Of a stretch of 49,894 nucleotides of DNA, positions 31,927 through 40,935 are shown one piece after another (the first letter of the stretch is position 1; every line of letters begins with the position of its first letter). A model generated the notes under the pieces. That model saw only the letters and a list, made by a program, of their open reading frames with translations. It was not told the DNA's origin and made no database searches. The translations under genes were made by a program, and so were the position numbers. The stretch is from CAZFVY01 sp964522665 (GTDB taxonomy: Bacteria; Verrucomicrobiota; Verrucomicrobiia; Limisphaerales; CAZFVY01). The DNA lies in contig CAZFVY010000049.1 of NCBI GenBank assembly GCA_964522665.1, positions 1-49,894 on the forward strand, given 5' to 3'.

Positions 31927-33246
31927 TCACCGCCTGACAAGGCCGTCCGCGCCGGCCAGCTCCGCCGCCGGATCGCGCCGCGCCGCAATCGCAGGACTAA
32001 CCGCAGTAGGCGCCGACTCCGGCATGCTACCCGCTGGCCCGCGCGGGGCAAGCGCGGAATCGGCCAGGCCCGCCGCGAAGTCGGCCCAGCGGGGCGACAT
32101 GCCGCGGAGTTTCTCGACCAAACGCGGGAAAGTATCGAGCACGTAATCAATCTCCTCATCGGTGTTGCCCCGCCCCAGGGAGAGCATGACGCTGGCCTGC
32201 GCCAGACCATGCTCCAGGCCCAGCGCTTGGAGCACGTGCGAGATCCGCAACGACTTGCTCACGCAACCGGGTCCGCTGGCCACGGCGATCCCCTGGGTAT
32301 CGCACAAAAGCGCGAGACTTTCGCCTTCGACAAATTCCGCGCTCAGATTCAGGTTGTTACCGATGCGGCGCGGCCCCAATTCGGGTCCGTTCAGCTTGAG
32401 ATACGGCACGCGTTCGCGCAGTCCTTCCCACAGGCGTCGTTGCAGCCGCGCCACGCCCGCCCCGCGCGCGGGTAGTTCGTGGCCGGCGATTTCCGCCGCA
32501 ACGCCGGCGCCGACGATCGCCGGAACGTTTTCCGTGCCGGCGCGCCGTCCCGACTCCTGGACGCCGCCGTGCATCATGCCGACCAACCGCGCCCGGCGGT
32601 GTCGATAGAGAACACCGACGCCTTTTGGCCCGTAAAATCGATGCGGCGAAAGCGACAAAAGGCTCGCCCCTAACGCCTGCGCGTCGATCGCCAGCCACCC
32701 AGCGCTCGCCACCGCATCGACGAACAGCGGAATTCCCCGTTCATCCGCGATTCGCCCGATGTCCGCGATCGGTTCGATCACGCCGATGTCATGATTCACG
32801 TGGTGGACGGCGATCAGAATCGTCTTGTCCGTCAGCGCCGCGCGGACCGCCTCCGGGTCCACCATCCCGTTCGCATCCACGGCCACGCGCGCGCACGTGA
32901 AGCCCTGATGTTCGAGGAACGCGACCGAGTTCAAAACGGACGGATGCTCGATGGCGCTTACGACGATATGATTGCCCCGCCGTTGCGACGCGGCGGCCAC
33001 CCCTTTCACGGCCAGATTGGCCGATTCGGTCCCGCCCGACGTAAAGAGAATCTCGTCCGGCGATTCCGCGTTAATTAGGCTGGCGACTTGGCTGCGGGCT
33101 TGAGCCAGTGCGTCGCGCGCGCGGAGTCCGTGATGGTGCAAGGACGATGGACTGCCGAAGAAATCGGTGAAGTAAGGCCGCATCGCCTCGAACACCTCGG
33201 CCAGCACGGGCGTGGTGGCTTGGTGGTCAAGAAAGACTTGCCGCAT
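31927..33246 (-). CDS. Cysteine-desulfurase (IscS/NifS) homologue with PLP lysine replaced by Arg
   Basis: This 439-aa class V aminotransferase-fold protein has most NifS/IscS marks: LDHQATTP, GSPSSLHHHG, TSGGTESANLA, EHPSVLN with H101, FVDAV with D177, and ASGPGCVS with C328 at the persulfide position. The Schiff-base motif, normally HK-x-YGPKG, reads SPHRFYGPKG: R203 (codon CGA) replaces lysine, and the Gln usually three residues after the Asp is A180. Such a protein should not form the internal aldimine normally. The C-terminus has about 55 extra Ala/Pro-rich residues beyond the fold. It precedes mrp by 37 bp. It may be a scaffold or regulator, or an enzyme with unusual PLP use. Confidence 0.9.
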   Translation of the reverse strand: MRQVFLDHQATTPVLAEVFEAMRPYFTDFFGSPSSLHHHGLRARDALAQARSQVASLINAESPDEILFTSGGTESANLAVKGVAAASQRRGNHIVVSAIEHPSVLNSVAFLEHQGFTCARVAVDANGMVDPEAVRAALTDKTILIAVHHVNHDIGVIEPIADIGRIADERGIPLFVDAVASAGWLAIDAQALGASLLSLSPHRFYGPKGVGVLYRHRRARLVGMMHGGVQESGRRAGTENVPAIVGAGVAAEIAGHELPARGAGVARLQRRLWEGLRERVPYLKLNGPELGPRRIGNNLNLSAEFVEGESLALLCDTQGIAVASGPGCVSKSLRISHVLQALGLEHGLAQASVMLSLGRGNTDEEIDYVLDTFPRLVEKLRGMSPRWADFAAGLADSALAPRGPAGSMPESAPTAVSPAIAARRDPAAELAGADGLVRR

Positions 33247-33453
33247 AAAAGCTATTCCCTATGGGTCGCCGGCGCCGCGTCCTGCCAGCCCGACCGACGT
33301 CTAATTATCCAACTCGAACGAATGTAGGACCGGGGAGTGCGGGTGTCAAACACCGCCCGCGGCGGCCCGCCGGGCCGAGCGAACGCAACCGCAATTCAAC
33401 CGGCCCGCCATCAGGGACTTGCCCGCCAGACACCACTAGCTCAAACTGGCGGC

Positions 33454-34578
33454 ATGACTGCCTGGAAACTGCCGCGGCGCCGCTTCATCCGCGCGGTCGC
33501 GCTCGGCGCGGCGTTACTGCTCACGACGGCGATCCACGTGGGCTTGCTGGCGAGCACACTCGACCAAGCGCTAAGCGACGCGCGGGCGCGCGTTCGCGAG
33601 AATATCGCCCCGAAAGCGCCGGGGGTCGCCGTCGCCCTGAGCCACGACGGCAAGCTCATTTGGTCGGAGGGTTTCGGTTACGCGGACCTTGAGGCCAAGA
33701 TTCCCGTGACGCCCAAAACGCTCTTCCGCATCGGCAGCATTTCCAAACCGCTCACGGCCGCGGGGCTGATGCTTTTGGTCGAACAAGGCCGGATCGACTT
33801 GGACGCTGATATTCACCAATACGTTCCAGATTATCCCGACAAAGGCGAACGGATTACGACACGGGAATTAGCCGGACATCTAGCGGGCATCCGGCATTAC
33901 CGCGGAAATGAGGTTTACTTGAACCGGCAGTTTGCGTCCGTGCGCGATGGTCTGGTCATCTTTCAGAACGACCCACTCCTGTTTCCGCCGGGAACCAAAT
34001 TCTCCTACTCGAGTTACGGTTGGAATCTGATTAGCCGGATCATGGAAATCGGGGCCAATCAGGATTTCCTCGCTTACATGCAGGCGTCGGTTTTCAAGCC
34101 GCTCGAATTGCAGAATACTGTGCCCGACTACGCGGATCGTGAACTACCCGTCCGAACGCGGTTCTATGAAGCCAAACCGGGCGGCGGATTCGCGCCGGCG
34201 CCGCCCGTCAACAACAGCTACAAGTGGGCCGGCGGCGGTTTCCTCTCGACGCCCGAGGACTTGGTCCACTTCGCCTCCGCGCTGCTGCGCCCCGGCTTCC
34301 TCCAGCGCGAATCCCTTGCCGCGCTTTTCACCTCCCAGAAAACCGCCGACGGCAAATTGACCGGCTACGGCATCGGCTGGTACGTTCATCGGGACCCGCG
34401 TGGGCATCGGCTCGTCATGCATTCCGGTGGATCGATCGGCGGAACCTCCGTTCTCATTCTCGATCTGAATACCCGCACGGCGCTCGCGATGGCCGCGAAT
34501 TGCACCGCTTCACCATTTAACAAAACCAATCTCGACGCGATCACAGCGGAGTTTTGCGACTTGTTTTCAACGCCGTAG
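33454..34578 (+). CDS. Serine beta-lactamase-like hydrolase, LACTB-like
   Basis: This 374-aa protein has an N-terminal membrane anchor (about 11-33), then a class C/PBP4-type fold. The SxxK motif is S95-I-S-K98 in FRIGSISKPL; YSSYGWNLIS takes the YxN position, as in LACTB; HSGGSIGG gives HxG. The Tyr-Gly in place of Tyr-x-Asn and the FSYSSYGW segment resemble the eukaryotic LACTB group more than true beta-lactamases, so peptidase or peptidoglycan-linked activity is likelier than antibiotic resistance. I start at the ATG just before the basic n-region; an upstream extension is unlike protein. Confidence 0.92.
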   Translation: MTAWKLPRRRFIRAVALGAALLLTTAIHVGLLASTLDQALSDARARVRENIAPKAPGVAVALSHDGKLIWSEGFGYADLEAKIPVTPKTLFRIGSISKPLTAAGLMLLVEQGRIDLDADIHQYVPDYPDKGERITTRELAGHLAGIRHYRGNEVYLNRQFASVRDGLVIFQNDPLLFPPGTKFSYSSYGWNLISRIMEIGANQDFLAYMQASVFKPLELQNTVPDYADRELPVRTRFYEAKPGGGFAPAPPVNNSYKWAGGGFLSTPEDLVHFASALLRPGFLQRESLAALFTSQKTADGKLTGYGIGWYVHRDPRGHRLVMHSGGSIGGTSVLILDLNTRTALAMAANCTASPFNKTNLDAITAEFCDLFSTP

Positions 34579-34626
34579 AACGCGTCACTAAACATCTTGG
34601 ATCAGCGACTCGACATTCCTTCGCAG

Positions 34627-34653
34627 GGCGGGTCAGAAACGCCCTGACTCGCC
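34627..34653. terminator. Bidirectional hairpin between convergent genes
   Basis: GGCGGGTCAG (34627-34636) pairs with CTGACTCGCC (34644-34653) at 9 of 10 positions around a 7-base loop. It lies between the stops of the LACTB-like gene and the YjbQ gene. No U-tract in either direction. Confidence 0.5.
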
Positions 34654-34744
34654 AGTGAAATAGAGTTCCAGAGGGGCGTGGGCCGGTCGCCCACAAATCG
34701 CCGGACGCCTGCCGGGGGGGCGCCACGCGACTGTGCCGGCCCAA

Positions 34745-35164
<420 letters not shown>

Positions 35165-35295
35165 GCGGACAAGCTGCGCGGGCCGCGAGTCGGCGCCAAG
35201 GGGAAATTGTCGCGAACGCGCCCCGTCAAGCCCTTACGATCATCGGGCGCCCGGCGGCGTCAGACACCGGCCGTTGGGGCGCCTCGGGCAGCGGC

Positions 35296-35817
35296 TCAAC
35301 TCCCCGGCTTCTGCTTCAAGCGACTGCTGATCACCAGGGTCAAATCAAAAACAAAGATGTAAACCACGACGTCGTCGATGAGCGCGATTAACGCGGGATT
35401 CGACAGCAATTGCTCGATTCCCCAAAGCGTGTAAGCCATGCCGACGGACAAACCCAACGCCAATTCCACCCACCGTCTCCGGCTCGCCATTTGCAGGAGG
35501 ATATACGCAAGGCCGATCAGAATGAGCGCCGGCGCCGTTTTTGGTTTCCACGTCAGCCACGCGGGCCGAATGAATTGGACGATCCGCAGCAGAATGATGG
35601 CGACCGTCGTGGCGCACGCCAAACCCAGCGTCACGGCGCTCGCCAAACGGAGGCTCTGTGAGATCCACGTATCCCCGGGCGTGCGGGTGACTGAGATCGG
35701 GTCAGCGGCGGCGCGGGTTTCAAAAGGATCATCCAGCGCTCCCGGCCGCCTCGGGCCACTCGGGGGCGGGGATTTCAAATCTTCAACCGGAGCTTTGTCG
35801 CGCGCATTGCGTTCCAT
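35296..35817 (-). CDS. Hypothetical membrane protein
   Basis: From the ATG at 35817 the product is 173 aa: a polar Pro-rich N-terminus of about 50 residues, then four hydrophobic helices (near 55-77, 90-108, 118-135 and 140-160) and a short basic tail (RLKQKPGS). The helix ALIALIDDVVVYIFVFDLTLV is acidic, reminiscent of small ion-channel-like or YqhA-type membrane proteins, but I would not name it. An upstream in-frame start at 35856 adds 13 residues. Confidence 0.65.
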   Translation of the reverse strand: MERNARDKAPVEDLKSPPPSGPRRPGALDDPFETRAAADPISVTRTPGDTWISQSLRLASAVTLGLACATTVAIILLRIVQFIRPAWLTWKPKTAPALILIGLAYILLQMASRRRWVELALGLSVGMAYTLWGIEQLLSNPALIALIDDVVVYIFVFDLTLVISSRLKQKPGS

Positions 35818-35904
35818 CTGCCCGGAAAGGTTCGGGACGAATGCCCGGCGTGTCAATCCTCGCGCGTGGTTCGAATTGAATCACGCTTTCTCGAAAATGG
35901 ACGC

Positions 35905-36267
35905 CTACGCCACGATGGTCGTCGTCGCCACGAAGCGATGTCCGATGTTGTCCACCATCACGCCAAAACCCTCCAAAGTCCTGACGCCGAGCAGGGTCAT
36001 ATCGCCCGGCTCGGCGAACACAACTTCGTCAATTGTTTCATAACCCTCGGCGCCGAGAACCGCGTAGCCGACGTCGCGCTCGACCTTCTCCTGAGTCGCG
36101 GCCGCAAAGACGCGTTTACGCCGCGGCGTGATTCCCGCGGATCGCAAGACGTCCGCCGGCAGCCAAGTTAGCTCGGAGCCGGGGTCCACTAACGCCGCGA
36201 CGGGTTGCGTGACCCTATCCTCACTTTTTGGGTTCCGGGCCGTTACGTTTACCTTGAACATGCTCAT
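35905..36267 (-). CDS. Retropepsin-like (clan AA) aspartic protease family protein
   Basis: This 120-aa protein starts at MSMFKVNVTARNP. The likely active-site loop is ALVDPGSELTWLP, where clan AA members usually have DTG(A/S)xxTxLP; Thr is replaced by Pro. The second half has a hydrophobic-hydrophobic-Gly signature (LLGVRTLEGFGVMVD) matching the LGxxxLExxG segment of the family. The usual partner of this fold is a homodimer. The D-P-G loop may reduce or abolish proteolysis. A longer frame from 36552 is rejected because its first 95 residues show no domain. Confidence 0.75.
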   Translation of the reverse strand: MSMFKVNVTARNPKSEDRVTQPVAALVDPGSELTWLPADVLRSAGITPRRKRVFAAATQEKVERDVGYAVLGAEGYETIDEVVFAEPGDMTLLGVRTLEGFGVMVDNIGHRFVATTTIVA

Positions 36268-36650
36268 GCGCTCATACCATACAGGATCGCCCGGCTCAAA
36301 CAAGGCGTCGTCAACTTGAAACGCCGCCACGGGGCGCATCTCATTTTTTTGACAGGTCGATAACTTGGGAGGGAAGCGGGAAGTGGTGAGATCAGTGTCA
36401 ATTGCGCCAAATCCGCGGCGGACTGACAAAAAAAATTTGATGCGCCCGCCGCCACGCTGGCAACCGCTTTCTTCGCCAATGACGATTTCGGCGGAGGCGT
36501 CCGCCCACCAGAACCGCGTCGCCAATCGTGCCCGAGACCGGGTTGTCCCCATGAATCAACCCCAAGTTGCGCCCAATTTGTCTGACCGATGAAATCGCCG
36601 CTTGTCGGCAACCCGCTGGACGCCTAGCTTCTGATCACCGATTCCAGAAT
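36268..36650. other. Divergent intergenic region
   Basis: About 380 bases between the aspartic-protease-like and ceramidase-like genes. It includes a TTGACA at 36349-36354 on the plus strand without a matching -10, and an A-tract at 36426-36434. No gene or RNA is recognised. Confidence 0.35.
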
Positions 36651-37976
36651 ATGTTGAGGCTGTCTCGCAAGCTCACGGCGCCGGTCGTCGCGACCTTATT
36701 AGCTCTTTCTAGCTTTGGCCGCGCAGCGTCGCCACCGAACTCGCGCGATGGGGCCATTCTCCTCGGTTGCGCGATGCGGACGATCTCGCCGCCCTTGGGA
36801 ATGCCGCTGGTCGGCTATCCTCGACCACGACCCAATACGGGGGTGGCGCTCGACCTCTGCGCCCGGGCGGCGGTCTTCGGCGCCCCAGGCAACCCGCAGC
36901 CGGTAACCGCCCTGGTCGTGCTCGATCTCATCCACATCGACGCCGCGTTGGGGAAGGCGATTCGCGAGCGCGCGGCAGCCGCCTTGCCCGGTTTGGCGCC
37001 CGCGGCGATCCTCGTTTCCGCCACGCACACCCACTCCGGCCCGGCCGTCAGCCCGCGCGGGGCCAAGGACACCGACGCGGGCGGTGATCCCGCCTACCTG
37101 AATTCAGTCGCGGCGGCGGCCAGCGAGGCGGTGGTGGCGGCGTGGAGTTCGAAGCTGGAAGTTCGGGCCAGGGTTGGCCACGGCATCGCGCGCCTGGGAC
37201 ACAACCGCCGGGTCGTCGATAGCTCCGGCCACGCGACCAACGAATGGAAAGACGTGGAAGGACTTCACAGTGGCATCTTCAATCCCGACGTCCCGTTCGT
37301 CGCCTTTGACGACGCGCGAACGGGTGACCTGCAGTTTATCTTCGTCTCCTACGGTTGTCATCCGGTGACCCTCGGTCCCGGCAACACCCAAGTCAGCGCC
37401 GACTATCCGGGCTATCTGGTCCGGGCGTTGGAATCGGCGACGCACGCGCGCCTTGCCATCTTCTTCACGGGTGCGGCCGCGAACATCAACCCTCGCGACG
37501 GCCTTTATCCCGATCCGGAACACGCCCGCCCGATGGGCGAAGCGCTGGCCGCCGTTGTACTGGTGGCGCTGCCGCAAGCGCGCCCGCTCAAATCCATGCC
37601 GATCGCGGTGACATCCGTTCCGCTGCCGCTCAGCGTCCGCCCAGAACTGGCGGAACGGTTTGCGGCCCGGACGCAGGATTTCCCCGAGGGGCGGCGCGTC
37701 GTGACGGAGGTGCAGGCCCTTCGCCTCGGTGAGCTGGCGTTGATCAGTTCGCCGGGTGAACTCGTCGCCGAGCTTGGGATCGCGGTGCAGAACTCTTCGC
37801 CCTTTGATCAGACGCTGATCGTTTACAATGCCAACGACCATCTCGGCTATTTGATTACCGACGCGATCCGGCGGGAGGGTGGCTACGAGGCCAACAGCGC
37901 CGTGTCGTTGGACTTTGAGAAACCTTATCTTAACGCGGCGAGGGCCGCGTTGGCGCGCGTCGCGCTGGAAAAGTAG
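36651..37976 (+). CDS. Neutral/alkaline ceramidase-like hydrolase, exported
   Basis: This 441-aa protein has a signal peptide (KLTAPVVATLLALSSFGRAA) and a domain matching the N-terminal part of neutral/alkaline non-lysosomal ceramidases: GCAMRTISPPLGMPLVGYPRP, LDLIHIDAALGKAIRERAA, ILVSATHTHSGPAVSP with the zinc-binding HTHSGP, SYGCHPVTLGPGNTQVSADYPG, and FFTGAAANINPRDG. The ceramidase C-terminal Ig-like domain is absent, which is usual for this broad bacterial subfamily whose substrates are mostly unknown. Probably periplasmic. Confidence 0.9.
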   Translation: MLRLSRKLTAPVVATLLALSSFGRAASPPNSRDGAILLGCAMRTISPPLGMPLVGYPRPRPNTGVALDLCARAAVFGAPGNPQPVTALVVLDLIHIDAALGKAIRERAAAALPGLAPAAILVSATHTHSGPAVSPRGAKDTDAGGDPAYLNSVAAAASEAVVAAWSSKLEVRARVGHGIARLGHNRRVVDSSGHATNEWKDVEGLHSGIFNPDVPFVAFDDARTGDLQFIFVSYGCHPVTLGPGNTQVSADYPGYLVRALESATHARLAIFFTGAAANINPRDGLYPDPEHARPMGEALAAVVLVALPQARPLKSMPIAVTSVPLPLSVRPELAERFAARTQDFPEGRRVVTEVQALRLGELALISSPGELVAELGIAVQNSSPFDQTLIVYNANDHLGYLITDAIRREGGYEANSAVSLDFEKPYLNAARAALARVALEK

Positions 37977-38065
37977 CGCTTGGTCGCGGCTCATTTGAAT
38001 CCGACGATTCCCTTGCGGCAAAATTGGACTTGAGGCCCGGCCTCGCGAGGCCAAATGTGAGAACC

Positions 38066-40120
38066 ATGAAAACCGCCACGAGATTCGCTGTCCTGGCCAG
38101 TCTGTTTGCTTTGGAGGCGGCCCCGACGACCGCGCGCGCCGCCTCAATTCAGACCAACCAAATCGTGCTCGCCGCGGCGACGGCCTTCGAAAATGGCCAA
38201 GGAGCGCGGGGCGTCAAATTGGACCCGAGCGGCGCCGCGGTTCTCTATGACCGCGTCCTCGTTGAGGACGACGGACCCGGGATTGGCAGCGACGCTTGGT
38301 GGATGAAAACGGATCGCGCCCCGATCACCGAAATCACCGACACGACTTGGATTAAAAAGATACTCCACGTTGAACGGCCCGCCGCCAGCGCCGCCTGGCT
38401 TTACGCCCCTGAAAACACCGCCATCGAGCTCAACGGCCAGCCGCTCCCAACGCTCCTCAGCAACGCTTTCACCCAAGCGCCCGCGGTCCTGCTCAAGCCT
38501 GGCGACAATCAGGTCGTCCTGCGCGCGCGCGGTGGCAAACCCACGCACGTCAAAATCGCGCTGCCCGAGGATATTCTGCGGAACGCACCCGACCGCAAGG
38601 ATCGCACGGTTCGCAGTTTCAAGAGTGAGGACGCCGGCAAAACCTGGCAGCCGATTACCGGCGAATTCATGGTCCGGTTGCATCTGGTTCAGTATGTTCC
38701 GCAAGGGAATTTCATTTCTCCGGTCGTTGACCTGACCTCCACCGACGGAGCGCCAACGCCACTATCGTCGGCCGCGGCAATCGAGTCCGTTTCGCTGGCC
38801 GCCGAGGCGGACACTCCGTCCGGCACACACATCGACCTGGAGCTCCGCACCGGGCCTAGCCCCGTGTTCGAACCGTCGCTCTGGACCGATTGGAAAGCGC
38901 CAGGAACGAGCGTCCCGGCGAAAAACCGGTATGCGCAATGGCGGGCAATTCTGAAATCGAACGACCCGCTGAACACCCCGCGATTGACGCGCGTCACGCT
39001 GACGGCCAAAACCCGCCCCACCGCGGCGCCGGCCTGGGCGGCCGCGCTGAGAGTCGTCGCCTTTCACAACGAGGAAATTCGTTACACCTCACTTCCGTTC
39101 GAATACGAAGACCCGCGAAACCCTCGCCTCGTGGCGCTCCGCCAAAAGTATAAGCTCGACGAGGTCGTGGCCGGCGCGACATCCGAGACCGAACAAATGG
39201 TCAAGCTGCGGGACTGGGTCGCGCACCAGTGGAAATACCAGCCGCCGGAGGAGAACTATCCCGCCTGGGACGCCGATGAAATTCTGACCCGTAAATGCGG
39301 CTTCTGCGTGCAATACGCCGTTGTGATGATGCAATGCGCGCTCAGCCTCGGCCACCAGGCGCGCTTCGTGTTTGGGCACAACCCGGGCGCTTTCGACGCC
39401 GGGGGCCACGAGGTTTGCGAAATCTGGTCGAACGAACATCGCAAATGGATATTTTACGACGTGAATGAGAATTGGCTGCACGTCGATCCGCGCACGCAAA
39501 CTCCGCTGAGCATGTTGGACGTCCATGACCTGCTCACCAAGACCTACTACGGCGGCCAGCCCGCCACGCTCGCGAACGCTCCTCAGAAAGCGCTGCTCTC
39601 CGACGCGATCGCGACGTCTTACGGCACGAACCTTTCGCCCAGCCTGCCGCCCGTCGAGTTCCAACGCCACTACGCCGACGGCCGTTACACCGTGCCGACC
39701 CGCTGGTTGTTCATGAACTATCTTCCGCGAAACAACTTCTACGCTCACGCCTATCCCCAGCCGAAAACCCAGGGCACGCATTGGGACTGGTCGGAATACT
39801 GGTGCTGGGAGGACGCCGTGACGCCGAAACAATGGCTCTACCGGAACTTTACCGCGCGGCGCAGCGATTTGAACTGGACCTTAAACCAGACGCGCTTTGA
39901 CGCCACCGCGACCGAGCGGCCGAACCTGCTCGCGATTCAAATGGGAACCTCCACGCCGTATTTCGACTCGTACCTCGTGAAGCTCGATCAACAACCGTGG
40001 CGGCCGTCCCCGCGCGCGTTCTCCTGGGCGCTCCATGCGGGACAAAATCGCCTCGAAATGCGAGTCCGCAATCAGGCGGGCGTCCTCGGACCCGTTAGCT
40101 TTCTGGAGGTTGAGAATTGA
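38066..40120 (+). CDS. Exported transglutaminase-like protein
   Basis: This 684-aa protein has a signal peptide (TRFAVLASLFALEAAPTTARA), a beta-rich N-terminal half, then a transglutaminase/protease-like core: C414 in RKCGFCVQYAVVMMQC, H448 in DAGGHEVCEIW, and D465 in WIFYDVNENW form the Cys-His-Asp triad. Bacterial members of this fold usually act as peptidases or amidases rather than cross-linkers. The C-terminal 200 residues are Trp/Tyr-rich with jelly-roll-like spacing and may bind carbohydrate. The DUF1223 gene follows after 18 bp, so the two are probably co-transcribed. Confidence 0.85.
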   Translation: MKTATRFAVLASLFALEAAPTTARAASIQTNQIVLAAATAFENGQGARGVKLDPSGAAVLYDRVLVEDDGPGIGSDAWWMKTDRAPITEITDTTWIKKILHVERPAASAAWLYAPENTAIELNGQPLPTLLSNAFTQAPAVLLKPGDNQVVLRARGGKPTHVKIALPEDILRNAPDRKDRTVRSFKSEDAGKTWQPITGEFMVRLHLVQYVPQGNFISPVVDLTSTDGAPTPLSSAAAIESVSLAAEADTPSGTHIDLELRTGPSPVFEPSLWTDWKAPGTSVPAKNRYAQWRAILKSNDPLNTPRLTRVTLTAKTRPTAAPAWAAALRVVAFHNEEIRYTSLPFEYEDPRNPRLVALRQKYKLDEVVAGATSETEQMVKLRDWVAHQWKYQPPEENYPAWDADEILTRKCGFCVQYAVVMMQCALSLGHQARFVFGHNPGAFDAGGHEVCEIWSNEHRKWIFYDVNENWLHVDPRTQTPLSMLDVHDLLTKTYYGGQPATLANAPQKALLSDAIATSYGTNLSPSLPPVEFQRHYADGRYTVPTRWLFMNYLPRNNFYAHAYPQPKTQGTHWDWSEYWCWEDAVTPKQWLYRNFTARRSDLNWTLNQTRFDATATERPNLLAIQMGTSTPYFDSYLVKLDQQPWRPSPRAFSWALHAGQNRLEMRVRNQAGVLGPVSFLEVEN

Positions 40121-40138
40121 CTACCGGCCGCCTCACCT

Positions 40139-40924
40139 ATGAAACCAACTCTACTCTCCGTCGCCTTCTCTAGCGCCGCCATCTTCTTTTTTGGCGCCGC
40201 GAATTCGGCTTGGGGCGCCGACAAGCCCGTGACCGTCTTCCGCAGCGAGGAATCGCCGACGTCTCTGCTCGAACTCTACACGTCGGAAGGTTGTAACAGC
40301 TGCCCGCCCGCGGAGACCTGGCTCAGCGGCCTCAAAGGCGCTCCCGGACTCTGGCGGGATTTCGCGCCGGTCGCGTTCCACGTCGATTACTGGGACAATC
40401 TGGGCTGGCGCGATCCCTGGGGTTCTCCCACGTTCTCCGACCGCGAACGGGCTTACGCGCAGCGCTGGCGCAGCCCGTCCATTTATACCCCTTGCTTCGT
40501 CCTGAACGGCAAAGAATGGCGAGGTTGGCGAGAACCCGCGGTCGATCTCAAACCGACGGCAACCAAGGTCGGCGTGCTCGCGGCAAGCTCCGCGGACGCG
40601 ACGCATTGGAAAGTGGTATTCACGCCCTCGGGCGGAGCCGGCGCCGCTTACCAGGCGCACGCTGCGCTCCAGTCGAGCGCGCTCGTCTCGGAGGTGAAGG
40701 CGGGTGAGAACCGAGGTCGGCGGCTCGAACACGATTTCGTGACGCTCGCGCTGACCAGCGCGCCTCTGACTACTCGGGGAAATATGGCGGAGGGAGAGTT
40801 GATCTTAAAAGGCGCCGTCTCCTCCTCCGCCCAAAACCGGTCTGTGGTTGTTTGGGTGACCCGCGCCGGTCACGCGGAGCCGATCCAATCCACCGGCGGA
40901 TGGTTGCCAGCGCCGGCCCAATAG
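40139..40924 (+). CDS. DUF1223 thioredoxin-like secreted protein
   Basis: This 261-aa protein has a signal peptide (LLSVAFSSAAIFFFGAANSAWG) and a DUF1223 domain: LLELYTSEGCNSCPPAETWL with the CxxC redox pair, VAFHVDYWDNLGWRDPWGSP, AYAQRWRSPSIYTPCFVLNG with a further Cys, and a C-terminal beta domain. The fold is thioredoxin-like; substrate unknown. Convergent with lnt only 12 bp away, with no terminator between them. Confidence 0.93.
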   Translation: MKPTLLSVAFSSAAIFFFGAANSAWGADKPVTVFRSEESPTSLLELYTSEGCNSCPPAETWLSGLKGAPGLWRDFAPVAFHVDYWDNLGWRDPWGSPTFSDRERAYAQRWRSPSIYTPCFVLNGKEWRGWREPAVDLKPTATKVGVLAASSADATHWKVVFTPSGGAGAAYQAHAALQSSALVSEVKAGENRGRRLEHDFVTLALTSAPLTTRGNMAEGELILKGAVSSSAQNRSVVVWVTRAGHAEPIQSTGGWLPAPAQ

Positions 40925-40935
40925 GCAGCTTGGGG

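Noticed and set aside
35866..35890. tRNA T-arm-like sequence near GGTTCGAATTG
   Set aside because: No matching acceptor, D or anticodon arms nearby; it lies in an intergenic A/T-rich spot by chance.
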